Positions 31,407-40,705 of a stretch of 64,000 bases of DNA are shown here, piece after piece. Position numbers and translations under genes: made by a program. The notes beneath the pieces were generated by a model. That model saw only the letters and a program-made list of their open reading frames with translations. It made no database searches and had not been told where the DNA came from. Origin of the DNA: Gemmatimonadota bacterium (lineage in GTDB: Bacteria; ARS69); NCBI GenBank assembly GCA_030747075.1, contig JASLLL010000003.1:99554-163553 (forward strand), read 5' to 3'. Position 1 is the first letter of the stretch, and each line of letters begins with the position of its first letter.

Positions 31407-33166
31407 GGGAGCGCCAGCGCGTGGAATGAGCCGGAGAGAGTGCCGACGAAGATCCTGTCTCCGTCGACAGCCGGGGAGCTGTACACCTCCCCGGGGAGTT
31501 CATGGACGGCGGCGGCACTTCCATCCGCGAGATTCAACACATGCACCGCTCCGTCATAAGTGGGCGCCACGATGTGCGCTCCGACAACAAGCGGGCGGGC
31601 ATCGAATCCGCGGCGGCCCTCCGCGGTCCAGAGGGATTCTCCGTTCTCCAGCGCGAGAGCATGCAGGCGTCCTTCGCCGGTCCCGACCAGAACGGTTCTT
31701 CCCGCGAAGACAGGTTGCGCGTTGAGGTCCGGTTCGAGGCGACGATCCCAGAGAGGACTCCCGTCGGCAGCGTTGAGGCACGCCACGGTTCCATCGTTGG
31801 AGCAGACCACCAGCGCGTTGTTGTCGGGATTCCAGGCGAGGCTGGCCAGAACGGACGCCGGTGTGGGCCTCTTCCAGACGACAGCCCCATCTGTTTCGCG
31901 GAGGCAATACACCGTTCCGTCCGCGGATCCCACCGCGACTCGACCGCTCCCGCATACTTCAGGGGTGGCGCGAACTCGACCTTGCGTGCGGGTTCTCCAG
32001 CGGCGCGTCCCATCGGCCAGGTCGAAGCAGTATACCGACTGATCGTAGGATCCGATGATCACCGAACCCTCCACCACACACGGACTGGAGACAATGCGCC
32101 CGGAGGTGCGGGCCTTCCAGCGCAACTCCCCGAGCACCGGGTCTACCGCGAGGACTTCGCCGGAATAGGTGCCCACGAGCACCAGGCCATCGGCCTGATC
32201 GGTGGTCCGGGGCGAGGACCCGATGCCCGAGCCTGCCGACAGCTTCCAGCGAAGGGCACCCGTCGCGGCGTCCAGGTAATACAGTGTGGAATCCCGCGAT
32301 CCAAAGAGGACGCCACCATCCCACACACACGGAGACGAACTGATGGCACCCCTCGTCCGGAAGACCCATTCGCCGGCTCCGGGATCCGCGGCTTCTTCCG
32401 GTCCTGGCGGGACGGCAGCAGGCGGGTTCGGCGGTACGATCGCCGCCGCCTCCTCCTGTGAGGAAGGCGCTTGCCGCGCATCGTCCTCCGCCTCCGGCAG
32501 GCCGTTCGCCGGAGAGGAGACGGATCCCGCAACAAACCCAAGCACTCGATTCTCAAGCTCCTCGGCGTTCGGTGTCAGGAAGGCCGGCTCGATCCGCGGC
32601 CAGACAGCCAGGAACGCACCCACGAGAAGCGCGAGGCCTGCGACGCCCCCGATGATTCCGGCAAAACGGCGGGACACGCGCCCGGAAGCACCGGCCAGGA
32701 GTGCGGCCCGCCGTCGGGGTGGCCCAGATGCGTCCAGGGGGGAGGCGGCGATCGGTTCTGAGCGGACAGCACCCAGGACCTTTCCGCCACGCGCCACGCG
32801 AAGCTCAAGTTCTTCGTCAGGCTTGAGACTCAGTACCTGGGGGTCGTCGAGCGGGACCTCCTGTCCCGCCCCTTTCAGGACCATTCGAAACGCGGGAGCC
32901 GGATAGGCCCAGACGCGGTTCCCCTGTCCAGCCAGGAACGCGGTGGCCATCCCGGCTCTCCCGGCGGCCGTGGCCATTCGGCGATCCAGTTCCAGCGGTC
33001 CATGGGGGTCGTGAAGCGTGCGGAGCACCTTCGATACATCCGTTGCCAGCCCGGAAGGCGACGCGATCAAGATGCCCAGCGATCCCGGGGTGCGCTCATC
33101 CTCACGATGCAGTTGGAACTCACCGCTCGGCTCGCCGATGCGGACTCTGAGAACTGGGCGTCTCAC
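31403..33166 (-). CDS. Membrane-anchored PQQ-type beta-propeller protein
   Basis: About 587 residues. An N-terminal soluble region of about 160 residues has no recognised domain. One transmembrane helix lies near 168-190, followed by a Pro/Ala/Glu linker and a C-terminal propeller of seven or eight PQQ-like repeats (SSPCVWDGGVLFGSRDSTLYYLDAATGALRW and equivalents). The propeller should lie outside the inner membrane, as in BamB-like scaffolds, with the N-terminal region in the cytoplasm (inference from topology). No quinone-ligating enzyme residues are evident. GTG 33166 has GGAGAGGAG upstream; it follows the dolichol-kinase-like gene by 31 bases. Confidence 0.7.
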   Translation of the reverse strand: MRRPVLRVRIGEPSGEFQLHREDERTPGSLGILIASPSGLATDVSKVLRTLHDPHGPLELDRRMATAAGRAGMATAFLAGQGNRVWAYPAPAFRMVLKGAGQEVPLDDPQVLSLKPDEELELRVARGGKVLGAVRSEPIAASPLDASGPPRRRAALLAGASGRVSRRFAGIIGGVAGLALLVGAFLAVWPRIEPAFLTPNAEELENRVLGFVAGSVSSPANGLPEAEDDARQAPSSQEEAAAIVPPNPPAAVPPGPEEAADPGAGEWVFRTRGAISSSPCVWDGGVLFGSRDSTLYYLDAATGALRWKLSAGSGIGSSPRTTDQADGLVLVGTYSGEVLAVDPVLGELRWKARTSGRIVSSPCVVEGSVIIGSYDQSVYCFDLADGTRRWRTRTQGRVRATPEVCGSGRVAVGSADGTVYCLRETDGAVVWKRPTPASVLASLAWNPDNNALVVCSNDGTVACLNAADGSPLWDRRLEPDLNAQPVFAGRTVLVGTGEGRLHALALENGESLWTAEGRRGFDARPLVVGAHIVAPTYDGAVHVLNLADGSAAAVHELPGEVYSSPAVDGDRIFVGTLSGSFHALALP

Positions 33167-33197
33167 AGTGGACTCCTCTCCAGTGACCGCGCTCCGC

Positions 33198-33830
33198 CTA
33201 CATCAGAGACTGTATCACTACCCCGGCGACCAGGGGGATTCGGAAGTTGTCATCCACCGGCAGGGGCAGTATCTCCACCACCGACGCCGCCAATGCCCCC
33301 GCCAGCAGCACCTCGAGCGGAATCTCCGGCACCAGAAACGCCACTGCGGCGAAGGACACCAGGAAGCCTCCGGCAAATCCCTCCAGTGACTTTCCAAAGA
33401 GCTTGGTCCGCCCCCACGCCTTCCCGATCATGGCCGCAAAGGTGTCTCCCACGATGAGATAGATCAATGCCGCGGCGGCCGTGTGAACATCAAAGAGCCA
33501 AGTGACCAACAGTGCGCTGATCAAGAGGTAAGTCGAACCCATCACACCACGGGTCTCATGAAGGCGAATGATGCTCCCGAAGAACACGCCGAAATAGGTC
33601 CGCAGCTTCGGGTGGTGAATCCTCATGAGATCGAAGATCAGAAACCCCACCCCCACGAGCACAAGGACGCGCCGCGTGACGCCCAACGGGGCATGGAGTA
33701 TGCCGAGAGGGATGACAATGGAAGCCAGGTGGATGGCCTTTCGCGGTGCTTCCCCCGCCACGCGCCGCGCGGCCTCGGTGAGTTCTTCCTCCAGTTCCTT
33801 CCCGTGTTGGATCACCGGAACTCTCCTCAT
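33198..33830 (-). CDS. Dolichol kinase/phosphatidate cytidylyltransferase-like membrane protein
   Basis: About 210 residues with several hydrophobic helices. The GDTFAAMIGKAWGRTKLFGKSLEGFAGGF motif is the CTP-binding signature of the SEC59/DGK1/VTE5 lipid-kinase family (COG0170), which phosphorylates polyprenols or diacylglycerol using CTP. In a bacterium it could recycle undecaprenol or another lipid (inference). ATG 33830 overlaps the stop of the upstream NHL gene (ATGA), so the longer frame beyond is not used. Confidence 0.75.
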   Translation of the reverse strand: MRRVPVIQHGKELEEELTEAARRVAGEAPRKAIHLASIVIPLGILHAPLGVTRRVLVLVGVGFLIFDLMRIHHPKLRTYFGVFFGSIIRLHETRGVMGSTYLLISALLVTWLFDVHTAAAALIYLIVGDTFAAMIGKAWGRTKLFGKSLEGFAGGFLVSFAAVAFLVPEIPLEVLLAGALAASVVEILPLPVDDNFRIPLVAGVVIQSLM

Positions 33831-35137
33831 CGAACGAAGGTCTCGATCGTGCGCTTTTCGAAAGTCGAACGGGACGCATAGGTGGCCCGGGCCCTGATCT
33901 CCGCAATGTACACGCCCACGGGCACCCGCGCCCCTGAAGAGTCGGTCCCGTCCCAGGTTCCGAACTGCGGTCCGGCAGCGTGTCGCGTGTCGGAGATGAG
34001 AACGGCCACCTCCTTGCCCGACACATTCAGCACCCGGAAGGTGACGGTCGAATCCTCCGTGAGCAGGAACGAAAAGGCTGTCGAGCCGTCCGCGGTGGAC
34101 GCCTGAAAGTCCAGAATGTCCGTCCCCACCCATTCATAGCGCCCTCCCCCCTCTTCGGTCAAAAACACCTGCCCCAGCGGTCGGTGGATCGCGATTCCCC
34201 ACGGGGACAGGAACTCGCCGGGTTCCGTTCCGCGGCTGCCAAAGCTGTGGAGCGGAAGAAGATCGTGGCGGAACTTGTGGATGCGGTGGCCTTGTGGGTC
34301 CGTGGCGTAGATGTTCCCGAGATAGTCCAGATCGATCGAGCGAAACCTGGCGCCGGGAAGGTCCAGTTGTCTCGCGGCGAAGGTGGCATGGAGTTCGCCG
34401 GACACCCCGAAGATGCGCAACCGTTCGCCATCCCGGTCCACCACTGCCACGACGCGCTTCCTGCCCCGGAGGAGGCGACCGTCGTCGGGGATGGTCGCCA
34501 CATCGATCGGTCGGTCGAACGAAACCTCCATGCCGAATGGCACCCGCACGCCCGATTGCCCGTGCAATCGTGACACCACGCCGCGACTGCGGTCGCATAC
34601 GAGAAAGTCCCCTCTTCCACAGGCCGCAATCCCGGTGGGTTCGAGATAGCCGCCAAAGGCCGCGATCGGAAGAAGTTCCCCCGCCTCGTGCTTCAGGAGC
34701 ACAACGCGGCCGTTCCCGGTATCGGCGATGGCCACATTCCCGTCGCGGTCGATCGCGACATCTTCCGGGCGGAGAAGACGCCCCTCGCTCCAGTCCGATC
34801 CGGTCCAGCAACCGGCACGCATCAGGCTGAAGTTGGTGCAGAGCATCCCACTGTCCTGATCGACGGCGACCAGTGTGACTTCGTCATCATCACGCGATGT
34901 CGCGGGATCATCGAGTTCATGAAGCAGCGCCACGCCGATCCCCGCCGGGGCTTTCAATCGCCTCCCGGGAAGGAGGAGCGCCAGCTCGCGAGAGGTGACC
35001 CGGCGAATGCCGAAGGTGTGCGCCCGCGGAGGAGGAACGAGCGTCGTGGGCGACGGGGATTCCGCACGGGCGATGCCCTCCCCCGAAGCCGGAAGCAGCG
35101 ACAGAAGGAGGACGCTAGCGACCGTCCGAAATCGCAT
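33827..35137 (-). CDS. Secreted NHL-repeat beta-propeller with FlgD-like C-terminal domain
   Basis: About 436 residues. A signal peptide (FRTVASVLLLSLLPASGEG) leads into a beta-propeller with NHL-type blades (RPEDVAIDRDGNVAIADTGNGRVV, RSIDLDYLGNIYATDPQGHRIHKF, SPWGIAIHRPLGQVFLTEEG). It ends in a FlgD-like Ig domain (TVTFRVLNVSGKEVAVLIS, then GTWDGTDSSGARVPVGVYIAEIRA). A surface or secreted binding role is likely. ATG 35137 overlaps the end of the transglycosylase gene by 23 bases; the Shine-Dalgarno is weak. Confidence 0.75.
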   Translation of the reverse strand: MRFRTVASVLLLSLLPASGEGIARAESPSPTTLVPPPRAHTFGIRRVTSRELALLLPGRRLKAPAGIGVALLHELDDPATSRDDDEVTLVAVDQDSGMLCTNFSLMRAGCWTGSDWSEGRLLRPEDVAIDRDGNVAIADTGNGRVVLLKHEAGELLPIAAFGGYLEPTGIAACGRGDFLVCDRSRGVVSRLHGQSGVRVPFGMEVSFDRPIDVATIPDDGRLLRGRKRVVAVVDRDGERLRIFGVSGELHATFAARQLDLPGARFRSIDLDYLGNIYATDPQGHRIHKFRHDLLPLHSFGSRGTEPGEFLSPWGIAIHRPLGQVFLTEEGGGRYEWVGTDILDFQASTADGSTAFSFLLTEDSTVTFRVLNVSGKEVAVLISDTRHAAGPQFGTWDGTDSSGARVPVGVYIAEIRARATYASRSTFEKRTIETFVR

Positions 35138-37433
35138 CCAGACTGGAGCCCTGCGGACCGTATGCGGCGCGGTAGACCTCCCACGAGCGAGCCACTTTCT
35201 GCACATAGCGAAAGGTCTCCCGATAGGTGATGGCCACAACATAACGATCCACATCGAACTCTCCGGCCACTCGATCCCGCCATCGGACCGCGTTCCGCTT
35301 TCCCGCATTGTACGCGGAGAGCGCAAGCGCGGACTCCTGATCCAGCTGGTCGAGAAGTGAGCGAAGATAGAAGGCCCCCAGGCGAATGTTCAAATCGGGT
35401 CGGAAGAGATCCGTGCGGTCGAAGTTGCGAACGCCCACACGACGCGCGAGATCTCTTCCGGTCGAGGGCATAATCTGCAGGAGGCCTCGCGCCCCCGCCC
35501 AGGACACCGCATCGGAATCGAAGCGGCTCTCCTCCCGCATGACCGCGTAGAGAAACAGTGGATCCAGATCATACTCGTGCGCCCACCGTAGCACAGAATC
35601 CAGATGGTCGATCGGGTAGAGCAGGCGAAGCAGCCCGGTGGGGAAGTCACCTTCGAAAAGCGAAGTGCCGACAAGCGCCTTGAGATCTGCGGCCGCTCGA
35701 ATGGCGGGCCTCGACACTCCGATCGACTGAGCCGCTTCCGCGAAGGCAAGAAGTCCCTCCGGGCTCCGGGAATAGGTGGCGCGAATCTGCTCCAGCTCCT
35801 GCTCCGCTTCTCCGGGAAGTCCACGCGCCGCCAGGGCGCGCGCGCGTCGAAAGGATTCGCTCTTGCGTACCGCCTCGGCGGCACGGTCCCACGATTCCGG
35901 CGAGTCCTCTCCGAGCCTGATTCGGACCCACTCTCGGGGGCTTCGCGGACTGTGAGAAGCGATCAGCGGCCCGCACTCCTCCCCCGGCCCGGATTCTCGT
36001 GTACGGAGACTCCAATAGCTGTCCGGGCTTCGCGAGACGAGACCCCGAAGGGTCTCGCACGCAGTGGAGTCGCGGCCGGCCTCCCGGTGGATGCGGGCCT
36101 GCCAGTAGATGGCCTCCTCCAGATAGGGAGAGCCCGCGTGCGTAGTAACCAGCTCAGCCCAGGGGGCCAGAGCCTCTTCCCGGCGGCCGCCTTCGTAGAG
36201 GACCCGGCCCCGGTGCCAGAGTGCATCGTCCGCATACTCATGGCGCGGGAACTCTTCATGGAACTGCGCGAACCGCTGTGCGGCATTCGTCCAGCGTGCA
36301 TGGTCGCGAGCCTCGCGGGCCGCTTCCCAGGCGGCCGTCGCGCGGATCTCGACCGGTCCGCTTCCGGAGGCCACGCGATCGTACTCCCGAAGCGCTTCGT
36401 CGATTCGACCCAGTCGCCACAAGCACCGGGCTTGCTCTACCGCGGCTTGCGCTCTGTCGTCCGCCAACGCCCCGGGCGGGAGGTGCTTCAGTTCTCTTCG
36501 AGCGGCGGTATAGCGTTTGCGGGCCGCGAGAGACTGCCCGACCAGCAATCGCGCGCGGCCTTCCACTACGGCATCCGGATTGCGGCGAAGCTCCCGAAGA
36601 GCACGGCGAGCCTGCCGCTCGGCATCGGCCGGGGTCTTTGCTCGCAGCGCGGATTCGGCCAGGAGAACGCGATCCGCAGCCGACAGTTCTTCCAGGCGGG
36701 GCAGCCGGTGAATGGCCGCCAACACGGCCTCGTGTTCCCCTACTCGACTGTCGATCAGGGCTCGAAGAGCGCGGGCTTCCCGTGCGCGATCGCCCATCGC
36801 GCGGTGACAGTCCGACTCCAGCTCCAGAAGACGCGATCTACCGATGACCGATCGTCGAGGAATCCGCTCCAATGCGTCCAGAGCTTCCGCGGGTCGATCC
36901 CTGTGCGCGGCGATGGTCGCCACCTTCCACCAGCATTCCGCCTTGAGGTTCCCATTGCGCGCCGACTGTGCAGCGCGCCGGTAGTGCGACGAGGCATCGT
37001 GCAGCCGACCGTCGTTCTCCGCACACAATCCGGCACGGTAAGATGCGTAGTCGGACAGAAGAGGTTCCCGGGAGGCGGAAAGGGCGTGACCCTCTTCCGC
37101 CGCGTCCCAGTCCCGGACGCGCTCCCAGAGCATTCCACGCGTGAAGAGTGCGCCTTCGGGGAGTGCTGTGGCCCCTCCCCATCCCTCCAGCCACTCCAAG
37201 GCCTCCGTGGCGCCCCCCCGGCAGAGCAGGATTTCCAGGAAGCGCCCCCGAGCCCACGCTTCGGTGGGCCCTGACTGCCGGAGCAGTGCCTCCGCTTCGG
37301 TCGCCAGTCCGAACGCAAGAAGCCGCTCGATCCTCTCGGGAGTGACGGGATCCGGTTCGGCAGGCATCGCGGCGTGCGCATCCCCACCCCCCGCAGGAAG
37401 CAGAACCAGCCACGCAAGAAGGCAGGCTTTCAT
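35115..37433 (-). CDS. Soluble lytic murein transglycosylase with long TPR-like region
   Basis: About 772 residues. A signal peptide (MKACLLAWLVLLPAGGGDAHA) precedes a long alpha-solenoid of TPR-like repeats, then a C-terminal Slt-type domain. The catalytic Glu is in VMREESRFDSDAVSWAGARGLLQIMPSTG, with ALSAYNAGKRNAVRW following. It cleaves peptidoglycan between MurNAc and GlcNAc with anhydro-product formation. It is longer than E. coli Slt70. The start is ambiguous: ATG 37433 gives a clean signal peptide but lacks a Shine-Dalgarno; GTG 37517, overlapping guaA, is the alternative. Confidence 0.88.
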   Translation of the reverse strand: MKACLLAWLVLLPAGGGDAHAAMPAEPDPVTPERIERLLAFGLATEAEALLRQSGPTEAWARGRFLEILLCRGGATEALEWLEGWGGATALPEGALFTRGMLWERVRDWDAAEEGHALSASREPLLSDYASYRAGLCAENDGRLHDASSHYRRAAQSARNGNLKAECWWKVATIAAHRDRPAEALDALERIPRRSVIGRSRLLELESDCHRAMGDRAREARALRALIDSRVGEHEAVLAAIHRLPRLEELSAADRVLLAESALRAKTPADAERQARRALRELRRNPDAVVEGRARLLVGQSLAARKRYTAARRELKHLPPGALADDRAQAAVEQARCLWRLGRIDEALREYDRVASGSGPVEIRATAAWEAAREARDHARWTNAAQRFAQFHEEFPRHEYADDALWHRGRVLYEGGRREEALAPWAELVTTHAGSPYLEEAIYWQARIHREAGRDSTACETLRGLVSRSPDSYWSLRTRESGPGEECGPLIASHSPRSPREWVRIRLGEDSPESWDRAAEAVRKSESFRRARALAARGLPGEAEQELEQIRATYSRSPEGLLAFAEAAQSIGVSRPAIRAAADLKALVGTSLFEGDFPTGLLRLLYPIDHLDSVLRWAHEYDLDPLFLYAVMREESRFDSDAVSWAGARGLLQIMPSTGRDLARRVGVRNFDRTDLFRPDLNIRLGAFYLRSLLDQLDQESALALSAYNAGKRNAVRWRDRVAGEFDVDRYVVAITYRETFRYVQKVARSWEVYRAAYGPQGSSLDAISDGR

Positions 37434-37507
37434 AAGGAGAGGATCGGCGCGGGAGGCGATCCGCTTCAGCAGTATGAGTGGACTACTCGGAAAAGAGCCG
37501 GGTGGCC

Positions 37508-39070
37508 TCACTCCCACTCGATCGTCCCGGGAGGCTTGGAAGTGATGTCATAAGTCACACGATTCACACCGGGAACCTCGTTGATGATCCGCCGAGAACA
37601 CTCTGCAAGGAAGTCATGCGGGAGTCTCGCCCAGTCTGCGGTCATGCCGTCAACTGATGTGACCGCACGCAGTGCGATCACCTCTTCGTAGGTGCGCGCA
37701 TCTCCCATGACTCCCACGCTTCTCACCGGGAGGATGACCGCAAAAGACTGCCAAGTCTCGTCGTGCAATCCGGACTCCCGCAGGAGCGTTCGAAAGATAT
37801 CGTCCGCACCGCGGAGGATCGTGAGGCGATCCGCCGTGATGGCACCGAGCGTGCGGACGGCCAGCCCCGGCCCGGGGAATGGCTGTCGCTGGACCAGACT
37901 CCGCGGAAGGCCGAGTTCCTGACCCAGAAGGCGTACTTCATCCTTGAAGAGTTCGCGCAACGGCTCCAGAAGATCCAGGTCCATGTTCTCGGGAAGGCCC
38001 CCGACATTGTGGTGGGTCTTGATGCGCGCGGCCGTCTCCGACCCCGCGGACTCGATCACATCCGGATAGAGTGTACCCTGAACGAGAAGCGAGACATCCC
38101 CGATGGAACGCGCCTCCTTCTCGAATACACGGATGAAGGTCTCGCCGATGATGCGGCGTTTCCGCTCGGGATCGGTCACTCCGTCCAGCGCGTCGAGGAA
38201 GACCGAAGCGGCATCGACCCTCTGGATGACCACCCCGGCCGCCTCCTCCAGCACATCGAGCACGCCGTGAACCTCTTTCAGATTCCGATGGAGACCGTGA
38301 TCGACGAACACGGGATGGAGTCGGCTTCCCACGGCTTTCGCGACAAGAGCGGTCGCGACGGAACTGTCCACTCCCCCACTGACCGCACAAAGGACAGAGC
38401 GGTCGCCCACCGTCTCCTCGATCTGGCGAATGGACTCCTCGGCGAAGAATCCCATCTTCCAGTCTCTGGAGCAGTCGCAGACATCATCCAGGAAGCTGTC
38501 AAGAATGCGCGGACCCTGCGGTGTATGAGAGACCTCGGGGTGAAACTGGAGCGCGTAAATGCGGCGTTCGGGATGATGAAAGGCGGCGCAGGGAGTGCCC
38601 GCACTGCGTCCGGTGACGGTGGCTCCCGGTGGCGGCACTTCCACCAGGTCTCCGTGACTCATCCACACATCGATCTCGCCAGCCAGTTCATCAAACAACC
38701 CGCCGGCCTCCACCTTCAGCCGTGCCAGACCATACTCGCGCTGCCCGCGATGGCGCGTCACGGTACCACCCAACTCCCGCGCCAGAAGCTGCATCCCGTA
38801 GCAAATCCCCAGCACAGGCACGCCGCAGTTCAGCACTTCGGGAGGCAGCCCGGGCGCACCCTCGTCATCGATGGACCGTGGCCCTCCGGAAAGCACGACA
38901 CCCCGAAGTCCGGGATCTCCCAGCCTGGTTGCTGCAGAGCGGGGAGACAGTACCTCGCAGAATACCGAGGCCTCGCGAATCCTGCGGGCGATGAGACGCG
39001 TGTACTGAGAACCGAAGTCAAGAATGGCGATCCACTCGCGAAGTACGGCCTTCTCCGTCGTGCTGGTCAA
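37508..39070 (-). CDS. guaA: GMP synthase (glutamine-hydrolysing)
   Basis: About 520 residues. It makes GMP from XMP, ATP and glutamine. The amidotransferase domain has Cys90 in GICYGMQLL and the FHPEVSHTPQG His-Glu pair. The ATP-pyrophosphatase P-loop is SGGVDSS, and the C-terminal dimerisation domain ends in PPGTIEWE. The start is TTG 39070, supported by GGAGG five bases upstream. It follows purH by 12 bases in a purine operon. Confidence 0.97.
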   Translation of the reverse strand: MTSTTEKAVLREWIAILDFGSQYTRLIARRIREASVFCEVLSPRSAATRLGDPGLRGVVLSGGPRSIDDEGAPGLPPEVLNCGVPVLGICYGMQLLARELGGTVTRHRGQREYGLARLKVEAGGLFDELAGEIDVWMSHGDLVEVPPPGATVTGRSAGTPCAAFHHPERRIYALQFHPEVSHTPQGPRILDSFLDDVCDCSRDWKMGFFAEESIRQIEETVGDRSVLCAVSGGVDSSVATALVAKAVGSRLHPVFVDHGLHRNLKEVHGVLDVLEEAAGVVIQRVDAASVFLDALDGVTDPERKRRIIGETFIRVFEKEARSIGDVSLLVQGTLYPDVIESAGSETAARIKTHHNVGGLPENMDLDLLEPLRELFKDEVRLLGQELGLPRSLVQRQPFPGPGLAVRTLGAITADRLTILRGADDIFRTLLRESGLHDETWQSFAVILPVRSVGVMGDARTYEEVIALRAVTSVDGMTADWARLPHDFLAECSRRIINEVPGVNRVTYDITSKPPGTIEWE

Positions 39071-39082
39071 TGCAACCTCCGT

Positions 39083-40705
39083 CTAGTGTCGAAAAACCCG
39101 GCGTCCGGTGAAGAGCATGGCGGCCCCGGCGTCATCCACCACAGCCACGGTATCTCCGTCGCGGCGGGATCCTCCCGGCTGAACCAGCGCGGCCACCCCG
39201 GCCTCCAGGGCCAGCGTGGGACCATCGGCAAAAGGAAAGAACGCATCCGAAGCCAGCACCGCGCCATGCGGTTCGTGTCCATGTGAGCGGGCCTTCTCGA
39301 TGGCCAGGCGGACGGAGTCCACTCGGCTCATCTGCCCGGCTCCCGCCCCGAGAAGCTGGCCGCCGCGAACGAGCACGATGGCGTTGGACTTCACCGCGCT
39401 GACCAGGCGCCAGGCGATGTCCAGATCCGCCAGTTCCTCCGCGGTGGGCTTTCGCACAGAAGCGGGCTCCCACGAGGCTGGCCCCGGGTCTTCGCCACCG
39501 GCGTCCTGCGCCACGCACACGCCGCCTGGCAGCGTGCGAAAGTCCCGGCGGTCGCGCAGAAGATCGGCTCGGTCGTACTCCACCAGGCGAAGTCGCTTCT
39601 TTCGGGAAAGTTCGGCGACCGCCTCCTCGGAGAAACCGGGAGCCGTGACGACCTCCAGGAAGAGCTCGGTGAGTTTCGCGGCGGCCTTGCCGGTTACGGG
39701 CTGGTTGAATGCGGCGATCCCCCCAAATGCCGAAACCGGGTCGCCCGCAAGTGCGCGTTCCCAGGCTTCCGTCTGGGAGTCAGCCACAGCCGCGCCGCAG
39801 GGATTCGTATGCTTCACGACGACGGCGGCATTGCCGGGAAGCGAGGCCGCGACCTCGGCTGCGGCGGTCAGATCCACCCAGTTGTTGTAGGAGAGAGACT
39901 TCCCGGCGAGCTTTCGCCAGCCACCCGGGAGGTCTTCGCCCGAGACCGGATCGGCCGTCGAATAGAGCGCGGCGGACTGGTGCGGGTTCTCACCATACCG
40001 AAGGTCCCCGGCTGCGTGCAGGTGCTGCTCCATCCCGTCCGGGCGGCAGCACTCCGGTGGCGAGTCCGTGTCGAGAAAGTCGTCTCGAATGGCCGTCTCG
40101 TACCGGGCTGTCGTCTCAAACACGCGCGCCGCCAGCTGTCTTCGCGTCCGCGCTGACAACCCTCCACCGGACTCTTCCAGTTCTGTGATCAATGAAGGAA
40201 TGTCCGCCGGGTCGGAGACCGCAGCCACGGAGCGCCAGTTCTTTGCGGCCGCGCGGAGAAGCGTGGGCCCGCCGATGTCGATCATCTCCGTGCGCTCTTC
40301 GGGAGACCGCCCCTCTCGGACCGCCTGCTCGAACGGATACAGGTTCACACATACCAGGTCGATGGGCTGCCCGCCGGACTTGTGAAGGTCCGCCATATCC
40401 TCGGGCACATCCCTCCGCGCGAGGATGCCCGCATGGACGCGAGGATGGAGCGTCTTGACACGCCCGCCGAAAGCCGGAGCCATGCCCGTGTACTGTTCGA
40501 TTGAAGTGACGGGAAGACCGGCCTCCCGGAGCGCGTCCGCCGTGCCCCCCGATGCCAGGAGAAGGGTTCCGCCCTTCGCAAGAACCCGGGCCAGTTCCAC
40601 GACTCCCGTCTTGTCCCAGGCGGAGAGGAGGGCGGCGCAGACCTTCGTGTCTGCAGAACCCGGGTCAGCGCTCGAGATCGCGGCCGATGAGTGCGCGGTA
40701 GACAT
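39083..40705 (-). CDS. purH: Bifunctional AICAR transformylase/IMP cyclohydrolase
   Basis: About 540 residues. It performs the last two steps of IMP synthesis. The N-terminal cyclohydrolase has LLASGGTADALREAG, GGRVKTLHP and the LYPFEQ segment. The C-terminal transformylase has LRYGENPHQSAALY, KHTNPCGAA and FGGIAAFN. It overlaps the end of purC by 41 bases; AAAGG lies eight bases before ATG 40705. It shares the operon with purC, purN and guaA. Confidence 0.97.
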   Translation of the reverse strand: MSTAHSSAAISSADPGSADTKVCAALLSAWDKTGVVELARVLAKGGTLLLASGGTADALREAGLPVTSIEQYTGMAPAFGGRVKTLHPRVHAGILARRDVPEDMADLHKSGGQPIDLVCVNLYPFEQAVREGRSPEERTEMIDIGGPTLLRAAAKNWRSVAAVSDPADIPSLITELEESGGGLSARTRRQLAARVFETTARYETAIRDDFLDTDSPPECCRPDGMEQHLHAAGDLRYGENPHQSAALYSTADPVSGEDLPGGWRKLAGKSLSYNNWVDLTAAAEVAASLPGNAAVVVKHTNPCGAAVADSQTEAWERALAGDPVSAFGGIAAFNQPVTGKAAAKLTELFLEVVTAPGFSEEAVAELSRKKRLRLVEYDRADLLRDRRDFRTLPGGVCVAQDAGGEDPGPASWEPASVRKPTAEELADLDIAWRLVSAVKSNAIVLVRGGQLLGAGAGQMSRVDSVRLAIEKARSHGHEPHGAVLASDAFFPFADGPTLALEAGVAALVQPGGSRRDGDTVAVVDDAGAAMLFTGRRVFRH

